Source of the DNA: CAVXDY01 sp963760715
GTDB taxonomy: Bacteria; Actinomycetota; Thermoleophilia; Miltoncostaeales; Miltoncostaeaceae
Direction: 5' to 3'
Assembly: GCA_963760715.1 (NCBI GenBank)
Contig: CAVXDY010000004.1
Location: forward strand, 62,001 to 126,000
Length of the DNA stretch: 64,000 nt
Under the pieces are notes generated by a model. It did not search any database, was not told the DNA's origin, and saw only the letters and a program-made list of their open reading frames with translations. This document shows, piece after piece, positions 1-9,727 of the stretch; the stretch's first letter is position 1; the number at the start of each line of letters is the position of its first letter. A program made the translations under genes and the position numbers.

Positions 1-1023
1 CGAGGCCGACAGGGGCCGGGCCAGGAAGGGCAGGTCCTCCGGCGCCGGCAGCAGCACGGGCCCGTCGAGCGCCAGCCCCTTGAGCACGTGCACCTGCAGC
101 GTGACCGTCCCCGAGACGTCGCACGTGTGCCCCGCGATCTCGCCGTCGCCCTGGAGGGCGTGCATGTCGCCGAGGTAGACACCGCCGCCGGGGATCCGGA
201 CCGGGCAGACCAGGATGGCCCCCGGCCGCACCGCGTCGATGTCCATGTGGCCGTCCGAGCGCAGCGCGAGCTGCTCGGGCGTGAGGGCCCGGGCGTGGGG
301 CGCCCCGAGCAGGAAGGAGCCGAAGTCGCCGGCGTTGTGGGAGTCGGGCAGGTCGACGCCCGGCATCGTCCCGAGCTGGCCCATGAACGGCCGCAGGCGG
401 GCCACCACGCCGACGAGGTCGTGGGGGGCGAAGAGCAGGATCGGGTTCTGGATCGACGCCTCGGGTAGCGCGGCCGCGTGCGCGGCATCGTGGGCGAACA
501 GCTCGGCCTGCTCCCGGTCGACCGTCACGCCCAGCCCGCGCGCCTCGTCGAAGGCGATGGTGTAGCCGTTGGTGAACGCGAACGGGGCGGCGGCGGCCCC
601 GCAGTGGGCGCAGCGGACGCAGTCCGGGCCGATGCCCTCCACCACCGTCGCCTCGTCCGGCGTCCCGCACCCGGGGCAGACCTTGGCGCAGTAGGGATCG
701 CCGTTGAAGCGGCCCTCCACGAACGTGTCGTTGCCGGAGGCGGTGGCGAGGGAGGTCACGGTGATGTCGCGGATCCGGATGACGATCGCGTCGCCGACCT
801 CGGCGCCCTCGACGGCCACCGGCAGCGTGACCTCGTGGCCGCCCTTGATGGCGGGCGTGATCATCGGCCCCCAGCACCCGGGCGCGGTGTTGGCCACGAT
901 GTGCCCGCCGTCGCGGACGGTTCCGACCACCTCGGCGCTCGGTCCGATGATCCCGTCGCAGAAGCGGTTCACGAAGACCGTCTCCGCGGCGCTCGAGGTC
1001 GTCCGGTCAACGTCAACGGCCAC
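1..1023 (-). CDS. Acetamidase/formamidase family protein (3' end cut by window edge)
   Basis: FmdA_AmdA-type amidohydrolase, a family that hydrolyses short amides such as formamide or acetamide to ammonia and the acid. Translating the minus strand from the GTG at 1023 gives 341 codons open to the window edge, with family-like stretches NRFCDGIIGPSAEVV near the start, VANTAPGCWGPM, LPDSHNAGDFG and GGGVYLGDMHALQGDGE. A GAGGGGG ribosome site sits 5 nt before the GTG. Odd feature: roughly residues 100-135 contain a cysteine cluster, YCAKVCPGCG followed about 20 residues later by CVRCAHCG, which looks like a zinc-ribbon insertion. The gene stands alone on this strand. The family call is firm, the substrate is not. 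Confidence 0.85.
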   Translation of the reverse strand, partial: MAVDVDRTTSSAAETVFVNRFCDGIIGPSAEVVGTVRDGGHIVANTAPGCWGPMITPAIKGGHEVTLPVAVEGAEVGDAIVIRIRDITVTSLATASGNDTFVEGRFNGDPYCAKVCPGCGTPDEATVVEGIGPDCVRCAHCGAAAAPFAFTNGYTIAFDEARGLGVTVDREQAELFAHDAAHAAALPEASIQNPILLFAPHDLVGVVARLRPFMGQLGTMPGVDLPDSHNAGDFGSFLLGAPHARALTPEQLALRSDGHMDIDAVRPGAILVCPVRIPGGGVYLGDMHALQGDGEIAGHTCDVSGTVTLQVHVLKGLALDGPVLLPAPEDLPFLARPLSAS

Positions 1024-1095
1024 GGTTCCCCCTCTGTTCCGGGTCGGGCAATGGGTCCCGCGACCGTAACACCGCCCCCGCGCGCGGGGCGAGCC

Positions 1096-1734
1096 TCAGC
1101 GGCGCCGCGCCTGCGCCTCCCGCTCGTAGGCGGTCAGGTCGAGAACGAACAGCCAGGAGAGCCGGGTGGTGCCGTCCCGGCCCGTGGAGACCGCCACGTT
1201 CACCGCCACGAGGGAGCCCTCGGGGGGCTCCTCCAGACCCACCGCCCGCGCGAAGGCGTCGGGCCCGAGGGTCTCCAGGGGCCCGGGCAGGTTCACCAGG
1301 AGCTGCGGCGTGAAGTAGATCCGCTGCCGCCCGTCGTAGTACGAGACGCCGTGGCGGGAGAGCAGGGTGGCCAGCGCCCGGCTGGGATCGCGCGCCAGCT
1401 CGGCCGCCTCCTCGGGGGTCTCGGTGAGCACCCGGTAGCCGGCGTTCGGCACGATGCCCTTCTCGGTGCGGGTGACGCTGGACACGAGCGCCACCCAGTC
1501 CGCGCCGCCCGGCCCCTGGCGCGTCCAGAGGTGCATCGCGGTGGCGCCGTGCTCGTACCTGGCCGCCGCGTCCGGCCTCTCCACCGCTTCGTGGGCGTGG
1601 GTCTGGCGCAGCACCTCGTGGCTCATCCGCCGGTAGCTGTCGGCCGGGGTCCGCACGTACGGCCCCTGGGGAACGGCCTCGACCCGCGCCTCCTCGAGAA
1701 GGCCGGCGATCTCCTCGATGGTCTGGGGCGGCAC
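1096..1734 (-). CDS. Conserved-looking hypothetical protein, 212 aa
   Basis: I do not recognise this soluble-looking 212-residue protein. It has no signal peptide or membrane segment. The N-terminal half is helical and charged (TIEEIAGLLEEARVEAV), the middle carries a possible strand-rich core (YEHGATAMHLWTRQ, WVALVSSVTRTEKG), and the C-terminal third (SLVAVNVAVSTGRDGTT, LSWLFVLDLTAYERE) also looks like beta strands. The GTG start at 1734 is supported by a TAAGCT -10 element ending 6 nt upstream, so the mRNA is probably leaderless. It is divergent from nhaA with only 54 bp between the two starts, so both promoters lie back to back. Confidence 0.6.
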   Translation of the reverse strand: MPPQTIEEIAGLLEEARVEAVPQGPYVRTPADSYRRMSHEVLRQTHAHEAVERPDAAARYEHGATAMHLWTRQGPGGADWVALVSSVTRTEKGIVPNAGYRVLTETPEEAAELARDPSRALATLLSRHGVSYYDGRQRIYFTPQLLVNLPGPLETLGPDAFARAVGLEEPPEGSLVAVNVAVSTGRDGTTRLSWLFVLDLTAYEREAQARRR

Positions 1735-1740
1735 CGGCCC

Positions 1741-1746
1741 AGCTTA
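1741..1746 (-). promoter_or_regulatory. Putative -10 (TAAGCT) for the 212-aa gene, leaderless
   Basis: TAAGCT ends 6 nt before the GTG at 1734, so the transcript would start at or next to the start codon. No convincing -35 was seen. Confidence 0.45.
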
Positions 1747-1774
1747 GTGGGGGCTCCCGCCCCGGGACCGCGGC

Positions 1775-1780
1775 TACTGT
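1775..1780 (+). promoter_or_regulatory. Putative -10 (TACTGT) for nhaA, leaderless
   Basis: TACTGT ends 8 nt before the ATG at 1789. There is no Shine-Dalgarno sequence in between, which fits leaderless initiation. Confidence 0.45.
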
Positions 1781-1788
1781 CCCCGCCA

Positions 1789-3713
1789 ATGACGACCGGC
1801 ACCCTCGGCAGCACCGACCGCACGCCGTCGCGCAGCCGCCGCCTCGCCCAGCAGCTCGCGACCCCGCTCCGCAGCTTCATCGCCACCGAGGCGGGGTCGG
1901 CCGGGCTCCTGCTGGCCGCGACCCTCGCGGCGCTCATCTGGGTCAACTCGCCGTTCTCCTCGAGCTACTACGACCTCTGGTCGACCGAGCTCTCGGTCCG
2001 CCTGGGCGACCACGCGATCACCGAGGACCTCCAGCACTGGGTCAACGACGGTCTGATGGTGTTCTTCTTCTTCGTGGTGGGGCTCGAGGTGCGCCGCGAG
2101 ATGGCGATGGGCGAGCTCACCGACAAGATGCGCCTGAGGATCCCGGCGCTCGCCGCCTGCTTGGGGATCGTGGTGCCGGCGCTGATCTACCTGGCCCTCA
2201 ACACCTCGGGCGACGCGGCCCGGGGCTGGGGCGTCGCGATCTCGACCGACACCGCCTTCGCCCTCGGCGTGCTCGCGCTGGTGGGCGCCGGCGCCCCCAC
2301 CCAGCTGCGGGTCTTCCTGCTGACGCTGGCGATCGTGGACGACATCGCCGCGCTGGCGATCATCGCGTTCTTCTACTCCGACCACGTGTCGGTGCTGCCC
2401 CTCCTCTTGGCCGGGGCGTGCGTGCTCGTGATCCTCGCGCTCGGCCGGCTGAAGGTGTGGCGCGGCCCGGCCTACTTCGCGGTGGGGGCGGTGCTGTGGG
2501 CGGCGATGCTCGAGTCGGGGGTCCACCCGGCCATCGCCGGGGTCCTGATCGCCGTGTGCATCGCCGTGTACCCGCCCCGCCGCGAGGAGGTCGAGCGGGC
2601 GGCGGTCCTGGCGAAGGCCTTCCGCCAGTCCCCCGTGCCGGAGCTCGCCCGCTCGACCAAGCTGAGCGTCGAGCGCGCCGTGTCCCCCAACGAGCGCCTC
2701 CAGGAGCTGCTGCACCCCTGGACGAGCTTCGTGGTCGTGCCGCTCTTCGCCCTGGCCAACGCGGGCGTGCAGATCGACGGGCACACGCTGCGCAACGCGT
2801 GGACCTCGAGCGTGGGCCTGGGCGTCATCCTGGGCCTGGTGGTGGGCAAGCTGATCGGGGTGGGCGCCACGAGCCTCGTCGCTGCCCGAGCGCGCCTGGG
2901 CCAGTTGCCGCGGGGGGTGGGCCCGGCGGAGATCCTCGGCGGAGCGGCGCTCACGGGGATCGGCTTCACGGTCTCGCTGTTCATCGTGGACCTCGCGTTC
3001 ACGTCGCCGGAGCTGCGGGACGAGGCGAAGATCGGTGTCCTGACGGCCTCCACGATCGCGGCGCTGCTGGGGTGGGGCGTCTTCCAGATCATCGCCATCC
3101 GGGCGCGCTCCCAGGGCCGCGTGCTCGGGTCCCCCGTCCTCGACCCGCCGGTGGACCCTGCGCACGATCACATCCGGGGGCCGGTCGACGCGCCGCTGAC
3201 CCTGGTGGAGTTCCTGGACTTCGAGTGTCCCTTCTGCGCGCGCGCCACCAGCCTGGGCCCGGCGCTGCGCCGGCGGTTCGGCAACGACCTGCGCTACGTG
3301 GTGCGCAACCTGCCGCTGACGGACGTCCACCCGCGGGCCGAGCTCGCCGCCGAGGCGGCCGAGGCCGCGGCCGCGCAGGGCCGCTTCTGGGAGATGTACG
3401 ACCGGCTCTTCGCCCACCAGGACGAGCTGGAGCCCGAGGACCTGGTGCTCCACGCCGAGGCCATCGGCCTCGACGTGGAGCGGTTCTCCCGCGAGCTGGC
3501 CGAGGGCGTCCATGCGCCCCGCGTCCGCGACGACGTGGCGTCGGCCGAGGCGAGCGGCGTCACCGGCACCCCCACCTTCTTCGTCGGCGGCCGCCTGCAC
3601 TACGGCCCCTACGACGCGGAGACCCTCGGGGCGCGGCTGATCGAGGCGCGGAGCCCCCCGGCGCTGCCTGCTAGCGTCGGCCGTGACGGCATCGACGATC
3701 CCACGGAGACCGC

Positions 3714-3717
<4 letters not shown>
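1789..3717 (+). CDS. nhaA: Na+/H+ antiporter NhaA fused to a C-terminal DsbA/thioredoxin-like domain
   Basis: This 642-residue membrane protein exchanges Na+ for H+ to control internal pH and sodium. Residues about 25-430 form the NhaA domain with many membrane segments. They include ISTDTAFALGVL (about 151-162) and LAIVDDIAALAII, whose paired aspartates at 184-185 match the ion-binding DD of NhaA. Residues about 455-630 form a thioredoxin_4/DsbA-like domain with FECPFCARA (CPFC at 480-483) and a GVTGTPTFF cis-proline loop. This fusion is known from actinobacteria. It makes the protein about 1.6 times the usual NhaA length. The start has no ribosome site but a well-placed -10. The stop overlaps the ahcY start as ATGA, so the two genes are co-translated. 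Confidence 0.93.
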
Positions 3718-5171
<1,454 letters not shown>

Positions 5172-5183
5172 GGTCGCCCGTCG

Positions 5184-5212
5184 CTGCCGGAACCCTCACC
5201 CGGGGTCGGCAG
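5184..5212 (+). terminator. Imperfect hairpin after ahcY, possible terminator
   Basis: CTGCCG (5184-5189) pairs with CGGCAG (5207-5212), and ACCC pairs with GGGT inside, with a 2-nt bulge. There is no T run. It is placed 12 nt after the ahcY stop. Confidence 0.35.
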
Positions 5213-5399
5213 GCTCGAACCCGGGCCGCAGCGCCCCGATCTCAGAGAGGACGCGCCGGAGGTGCGCGAGCTCCGCCTCAATCTGGGCATCGTGGAACAC
5301 CGCCGAGTCGTACAGCCGCGCTCCCGAGTCCGGCGTCCGGTGAGCCGGACCCACGAGCACGAGACCGTCGAGGGCCGTGATGACCAGGGCGATGAGCAC
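5196..5399 (-). CDS. Possible small protein, 67 aa
   Basis: Weakly supported small frame in the 373-bp gap between ahcY and the lipoprotein gene. From the GTG at 5399 it reads a hydrophobic N-terminus (LIALVITALDGLVLVGP), then a charged helical stretch (DAQIEAELAHLRRVLSEIG). The residue mix looks more protein-like than in the overlapping frames. There is no clear ribosome site, the frame stays open far upstream, and the 3' end overlaps the ahcY terminator hairpin. It could be a gene fragment. Nothing else was recognised between 5172 and 5544. Confidence 0.25.
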   Translation of the reverse strand: MLIALVITALDGLVLVGPAHRTPDSGARLYDSAVFHDAQIEAELAHLRRVLSEIGALRPGFEPADPG

Positions 5400-5544
5400 C
5401 TGAATCAGCTCGCCGCCCCGAGACGGTGCGGCTCGAGGCCGAGGTCGGGAAGCTCCGTGATCTCGTGCCGCAGCCCGGCGGGCTCAACGGCTGGGCGGTC
5501 GTACACCACGCCCCACCGGTGACTCCGGCCGGGGCACGGCCGGC

Positions 5545-6084
5545 TCAACCCGCCACCTTCGTCTTGATCACCGCTCCGGAGGGCGAAAGCACGTACCAGA
5601 GGCCGCCGTTCAGGTTCAGGGCCTGGCCGACGTGGTCGCCCGTGGCCGTGTCGGGGACGTAGGTGTAGAGCGGCCACTTGTTGTAGGTCACGACCTGCCC
5701 ACCACCGGGGTTGGCAACGCTCCCGAGCAGCGAGGCCTTCACGCCCCCCGCGGCGGCCGCCTTCTGGCCGCTCGCAAGGGTCACCGGCGGCCAGATCGCG
5801 GCGCAGGACCCCACGCAGGTCACCTTGAGCTGCTTGTCGGGAGCGAACATGTACAGGGTGCGGCCCTGTGCGTTGACCAGCACGGAGCCGAGCCCTGGCA
5901 GGTTTCGGGTGGAGATCGTCACCGCGCCCGAACTGCTGGAGGCGGGCGTGCTGCTCGCGCTGCTCGAGGTCGTCGTGCCGCTCGAACTGCTCCCGCAGCC
6001 CGCGATCACCAGAGCCGCGCCGATCACCGCGGCGGATCCGAACACCCTTCGGGCACATCGCGTATGAACACCTCGGTGAGCCAT
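5545..6084 (-). CDS. Secreted-repeat lipoprotein with Yx(F/W/Y)xxD motifs
   Basis: This 179-residue exported lipoprotein belongs to the COG4315 / Secreted_repeat type; its function is not established. An N-terminal signal peptide ends in the lipobox VIAGC (about residues 26-30), then comes a serine/threonine linker of about 25 residues. Two repeats follow: one with GRTLYMFAPDK and a GSCAAIWPP segment, and one with WPLYTYVPDTATGDHVGQ. The two tyrosine-aspartate motifs match the family signature. Its ATG shares one base with the stop of the upstream small gene (TGATG), so it is probably translated by coupling. Upstream partners are the PRC-like and 30-residue membrane proteins, giving a small envelope operon. 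Confidence 0.85.
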   Translation of the reverse strand: MAHRGVHTRCARRVFGSAAVIGAALVIAGCGSSSSGTTTSSSASSTPASSSSGAVTISTRNLPGLGSVLVNAQGRTLYMFAPDKQLKVTCVGSCAAIWPPVTLASGQKAAAAGGVKASLLGSVANPGGGQVVTYNKWPLYTYVPDTATGDHVGQALNLNGGLWYVLSPSGAVIKTKVAG

Positions 6085-6269
6085 CAGACTCCTATAGCCC
6101 CACCAGCGGGCGTCGTCGGGAATGAAACGAGGCGAGCCCGTCCCGGACGGTGCTCGGGCTCGACCGCGATGTGTGCGAGCACCCGGGCGACGGGATCGGC
6201 GATCAGCGCCACCACCCTCCCGGCGCTCCCGTCGGTGCAGTTCACGCTGCTGCCAAGGTCGAACTCCAT
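6084..6269 (-). CDS. Small PRC-barrel-like protein, 61 aa
   Basis: Short protein starting MEFDLGSSVNCTDGSAGRVV and continuing VARVLAHIAVEPEH. The pattern 'G-xx-V-xx-xDG-xx-G-x-V-xx-(V/L)' followed by a hydrophobic strand is typical of the first half of PRC-barrel domains, so this may be a minimal or truncated PRC protein. I chose the ATG at 6269 over an upstream in-frame GTG because GGAGAGGGAG lies 3 nt before it. The stop overlaps the lipoprotein ATG by one base. Function unknown; PRC domains often bind RNA or the cell-division machinery, but nothing here says which. Confidence 0.55.
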   Translation of the reverse strand: MEFDLGSSVNCTDGSAGRVVALIADPVARVLAHIAVEPEHRPGRARLVSFPTTPAGGAIGV

Positions 6270-6321
6270 CGCTCCCTCTCCTTCTCGGTGTCCTCGATTG
6301 GGCCCCCGCCGCACCACGGCG

Positions 6322-6414
6322 CTAGCCGTCGTGCCGGAAGATGGCGGTGGCCGCCAGGATCGTGAAGAGGGCGATGCCGGCCCACAGGCCGTAGAGGAAG
6401 AGGATCGGAATCAT
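6322..6414 (-). CDS. 30-residue single-pass membrane peptide
   Basis: Minus-strand frame from the ATG at 6414 to a TAG, encoding 30 residues. Residues 2-26 are almost entirely hydrophobic (start MIPILFLYGLWAGIALF, then ILAATAIF) and the tail RHDG is polar, a classic small bitopic membrane protein. GAAAGGA lies 6 nt before the ATG as a good ribosome site. It sits 52 bp upstream of the PRC-like gene in the same direction, probably in the same transcript. No known family was recognised. Small membrane peptides often tune a larger partner, but no partner is evident. Confidence 0.5.
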   Translation of the reverse strand: MIPILFLYGLWAGIALFTILAATAIFRHDG

Positions 6415-6683
6415 CGGAGCGTCCTTTCAGGTGAGGCCGGCGGGCCGACCCGGTTGGGAGCCCGCTGGGCGGCCTCAGTGGGTTGCTCGCCGCCCGTCCG
6501 TTCCATGATCCGGCGACCGGAGGTGCCGGTCCATCGGCTGGTCGGCCCACCCGTCGTATGACCCGTGCATCATCCGAAACCAGGGCGCGGTACGCGGCCG
6601 ACCCGCGCCGTCGGCGCTGCTTGGGGGCGTATCGTTCGACAAGCGAGGGCATCGCCCGACCCCCGGAGCCTGGAGCCCGGTAC

Positions 6684-7331
6684 ATGGCAGAAACGGCAGC
6701 CCGCGTGAGGGTCGTCGTCGTGGACGATCACCCCGTGTTCCGTGAAGGGGTGGTCCGGGCACTCGTGTCGTCGGGCCGGGTGGAGGTCGTCGGGGAGGCC
6801 GGGGACGGACGCACCGCGCTCGCGCTGATCGAGGAGCTCCGGCCCGACGTCCTCCTGCTCGACTACACCTTGCCGGAGCTCAGCGGCCTGGCCGTCGCCC
6901 AGGCCGTCGTCCGAGACGGGTTGCCGACCCGGATCCTCTTCCTGTCGGCACACACCGAGAGCTCGGTGGTCTACACCACCCTCGAGGCCGGGGCGTCCGG
7001 GTACCTCTCCAAGGAGGCGCGCCGCGAGCAGATCGTCGACGCGGTCGTGGCGTGCGCCGCGGGGCGGAACGTGGTGCCGGCCGACGTGGCTGCGGGCCTG
7101 GTCTCGGAGATCCGCCTCCGCTCGAGCAACGACGCGCCGGTGCTGACACCTCGTGAGCGAGAGATCCTGAAACTGATCGCGGCCGGCCGCAGCCTTCCCG
7201 AGATCGCACGGGAGCTCATCCTGGGACTCACGACGGTGAAGACCCATGCTCAGCACCTGTACGAGAAGCTCGGCGTGTCCGATCGCGCCGCCGCCGTCGC
7301 GGAGGCGATGCGGCGGGGACTGATCGAATAG
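6684..7331 (+). CDS. NarL/FixJ-type response regulator
   Basis: Two-component transcription regulator of 215 residues. The N-terminal receiver starts VRVVVVDDHPVFREGVV. The phospho-acceptor is Asp60 in LLLDYTLPE, the switch serine lies in LFLSAHTE and the conserved lysine in GYLSKEA. The C-terminal LuxR-type helix-turn-helix is LTPREREILKLIAAGRSLPEIA followed by TTVKTHAQHLYEKLGVSDRAAA. The ATG at 6684 was chosen over the longer open frame because the receiver begins a few residues after it. The cognate kinase follows 25 bp downstream. Targets are unknown; the convergent operon at 8513-13329, which also encodes a receiver protein, is a reasonable candidate. Confidence 0.93.
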   Translation: MAETAARVRVVVVDDHPVFREGVVRALVSSGRVEVVGEAGDGRTALALIEELRPDVLLLDYTLPELSGLAVAQAVVRDGLPTRILFLSAHTESSVVYTTLEAGASGYLSKEARREQIVDAVVACAAGRNVVPADVAAGLVSEIRLRSSNDAPVLTPREREILKLIAAGRSLPEIARELILGLTTVKTHAQHLYEKLGVSDRAAAVAEAMRRGLIE

Positions 7332-7356
7332 GCCGCCCGCCGCAGCCGGCGCCACC

Positions 7357-8550
7357 ATGATCCGAGGCGAAGCCGCCACAGCCGAGTCCGAGCGACTCGT
7401 CGCGTGGCTGAGGCTGCCGGTCATCGCCCTTCTCGCCGTGGGCGAGAGCGTCACCGGCGCGGGAGAGGGAGGGTTCGGCTTCTACGTCGCGATCGCCGTG
7501 TTCGCGGCATGGGCGGTGGGCGTCGTGGTCTGGGTCCATTGGCGCCCGGCCGGCGAGGCGCTGGGCCTGGTGACCGCCGCGGTGGACATCGGGGCCATCA
7601 CCGCCCTCGTGTACCTCTCGGGCGGCGGGTTCTCGCAGGCGCGCGTCGCGTATGCCCTGGTCCCGATCACGCTGGCGTTCCGGTTCAGGCCCGCCCTGGC
7701 CGCCGCCGGCGGGGTCGCGGTCGTCGTCGCCTACCTCGCCCAGGCGCTCAGCCACCCGTCGCGCAGCGGGGCGCAGGCGGGCCGCTACATCGCCGTCCAG
7801 GCCGGATACTTGATCTGGATCTCCGCCGCCGCCGCGCTGCTGGCCCTGGTCCTCGCCCACCGGACACGTCGGGTGGGCGAGCTCGCGCTCCAGTCGCGCC
7901 ACCTGCTGACCGACGCCCTGGGGGCGGAGGAGCGCGAGCGCCAGGCGCTCGCCGAGGGCCTCCACGACGGAGCGCTCCAGAATCTGCTGTCCGTCCGGCA
8001 CGACCTCCAGGAGATCGCCGAAACCGTTGACCACCCCTCCGTTGAGCGAGCGGAATCGACGATCTCCGAAACCGTCGGTCAGCTGCGCGAGATCGTCTCG
8101 GATCTGCATCCCCTCGTACTGGAGCAGGCGGGCCTCGAGGCGGCCCTGTCCGCGGTCGCCGCCCAGGCGAGTCGCAGGGGCGGCTTCCGGGTGCGCGTCG
8201 CCTACGAGTCGGCGCCGCGCCCCTCGCAGGAGCGGCTGCTCCTCGCGGCGGCCCGGGAGCTGTTGACCAACGTGGCAAAGCACGCCCGGGCCCGCAATGT
8301 GGACGTTCGCTGCGTCGAGCGCGACGGCTGGATCGAGCTGAGCGTCACGGACGACGGGGCCGGCTTCGACACCTCGGTGATCGCCGAGCGCGTCGTCGCC
8401 GGTCACATCGGGCTGGCGTCGCAACTGGCGCGAGTCGAAGGGGCGGGGGGACGGCTGACGGTCGTCAGCGGCCCCGGCCAGGGAACGCTCGCGACGGTGT
8501 GCCTTCCCGAGATCACCGCGACCACTGCGCCCACCGCCGCTTCCCCCTGA
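7357..8550 (+). CDS. NarL-type sensor histidine kinase
   Basis: Membrane sensor kinase of 397 residues paired with the response regulator just upstream. About six hydrophobic segments fill residues 15-175 with no large periplasmic loop, so the signal is likely sensed within or near the membrane. HisKA_3 dimerisation domain: ERQALAEGLHDGALQNLLSVRHDL, with the phospho-histidine at about 203. The HATPase_c domain shows the N box ARELLTNVAKHARA, the G1 box DDGAGFD and a G2-like GPGQGTLATV. The stop lies 38 bp inside the 3' end of the convergent protease gene. The stimulus cannot be deduced from sequence. Confidence 0.92.
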   Translation: MIRGEAATAESERLVAWLRLPVIALLAVGESVTGAGEGGFGFYVAIAVFAAWAVGVVVWVHWRPAGEALGLVTAAVDIGAITALVYLSGGGFSQARVAYALVPITLAFRFRPALAAAGGVAVVVAYLAQALSHPSRSGAQAGRYIAVQAGYLIWISAAAALLALVLAHRTRRVGELALQSRHLLTDALGAEERERQALAEGLHDGALQNLLSVRHDLQEIAETVDHPSVERAESTISETVGQLREIVSDLHPLVLEQAGLEAALSAVAAQASRRGGFRVRVAYESAPRPSQERLLLAAARELLTNVAKHARARNVDVRCVERDGWIELSVTDDGAGFDTSVIAERVVAGHIGLASQLARVEGAGGRLTVVSGPGQGTLATVCLPEITATTAPTAASP

Positions 8551-9727
8551 CCCACGGCGAGGCCTCGGGCCCATGGATCCGGCGTGACGTGTCGCCCCAT
8601 GGGCCGGGGCGCGTTCGCGAGTCCTGTCTCCGCGCCCCGACCTTGAGCGCCTCGGTGATGTCGCGGGAGCAGACGATTCCGGCGAGATGCCCGTCGTCCA
8701 TGACCAGGGCGCTGCCCGCGTCCGCCTCGATCATCGCGAGGATCGCGTCCGGGGCCGGCTCGTCCACGGCGAGAAGCGGGACCCGGTCGAGCCGCACCAT
8801 GCGGTCGCGAACCCTCAGCGTCGTCGACGCCCCGCCCGATACGTTGCGCGGTGACGGCAGGATTCCGACCGGACGGAGGCCGTCGAGCACCGGGTACGCG
8901 ACGGAGGGATCGTCTTCGGGGATCTCCGCCATGAAGTCGCGGAGCGTCTGCTCGGCGTGCGAGACGATCGGATGCGGAGTCATCAGGTCGGAGACGACGA
9001 AGCCCCTGAGGGCGCCCTGGAGCGAGACGAGCCGCGCCTCATGGCGGGCACTGCTCAGAACGAACCAGCCGATCAGCGCGAGCCACAGACCGCCGAAGGC
9101 GCCGGCCGTGAACGCGGTCAGGATGCCCGCCGCGATCAGGAGCCCGCCGATGCCGATGCCGGTTGCCGCGGCGATGCGGGTCGCCCAGGAGTGGTCGCCC
9201 CTCGCCTGCCAGAGCGCGGAGCGGAAGATCCGGCCGCCGTCGAGCGGAAGCGCGGGCAGGAGGTTGAACACGAGCAGCAACAGATTGACGTAGCCAAGCC
9301 ACGCGACGAGGCCGTCGAGGGCCGCGCCGAGGTGGGTGAGCACCGCCAGGGCGATGAACGAGGCGGCGAGACCCGCCGTGACCAGCGGGCCGGCGACGGC
9401 GGTCCGGAACTCCGCCCCCGCACTGGGGAAGCCTCCACGGAAGCGGGCGACACCCCCGAGCAACCAGAGGGTGATGGACTCGATCTCGACACCCTCGCGA
9501 CGCGCGCGGAGTGTGTGGCCGAGCTCGTGGAGCAGCAACGATCCGAAGAGGAGGAGCGCCGCGGCGACGGCCATGACGACATACGTGCCACCACCCAGAC
9601 CGGGGTTGGTCGATGGGAAGACGGAGGCGGCGAGGTACCAGACGACGAGACCGAAGACCGGGATCCACGTCCAGCTGAGTCCGATGGGCACTCCCGCGAT
9701 CCGACCGAGGCGGAACGTGCTCCTCAT
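8513..9727 (-). CDS. Site-2 (M50) membrane metalloprotease with CBS domain pair
   Basis: Zinc intramembrane protease of the S2P/SpoIVFB group, 404 residues. The zinc-binding motif is LLLHELGHTLRARREGV (about residues 59-75), with the third ligand in NLLPALPLDGGRIFRS. Hydrophobic segments run through about residue 235, then come two CBS modules (DLMTPHPIVSHAEQTLRDF, and VRDRMVRLDRVPLLAVDEPA ending in GIVCSRDITEAL). CBS domains usually sense adenine nucleotides. The C-terminal tail of about 35 basic/tryptophan-rich residues overlaps the histidine kinase gene and may be partly read-through. The ATG overlaps the stop of the upstream gene (ATGA). It is the last gene of a coupled operon, and such proteases typically cleave anti-sigma factors or membrane-tethered regulators. 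Confidence 0.92.
   Translation of the reverse strand: MRSTFRLGRIAGVPIGLSWTWIPVFGLVVWYLAASVFPSTNPGLGGGTYVVMAVAAALLLFGSLLLHELGHTLRARREGVEIESITLWLLGGVARFRGGFPSAGAEFRTAVAGPLVTAGLAASFIALAVLTHLGAALDGLVAWLGYVNLLLLVFNLLPALPLDGGRIFRSALWQARGDHSWATRIAAATGIGIGGLLIAAGILTAFTAGAFGGLWLALIGWFVLSSARHEARLVSLQGALRGFVVSDLMTPHPIVSHAEQTLRDFMAEIPEDDPSVAYPVLDGLRPVGILPSPRNVSGGASTTLRVRDRMVRLDRVPLLAVDEPAPDAILAMIEADAGSALVMDDGHLAGIVCSRDITEALKVGARRQDSRTRPGPWGDTSRRIHGPEASPWVRGKRRWAQWSR

Noticed and set aside
478..1788. The nhaA frame stays open far upstream (to 478), suggesting a much larger protein.
   Set aside because: The extra sequence is the antisense of the acetamidase and 212-aa genes with shadow composition; the NhaA N-terminus and a -10 element fix the start at 1789.
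1774..3600. A 608-codon minus-strand frame opposite nhaA.
   Set aside because: Arg/Gly/His-rich shadow frame typical of high G+C DNA; the plus strand encodes an unmistakable NhaA.
5205..5225. GGTTCGAGCC-like T-loop on the minus strand near 5213, possible tRNA.
   Set aside because: The flanking T-stem bases are not complementary and no acceptor, D or anticodon arm can be built.
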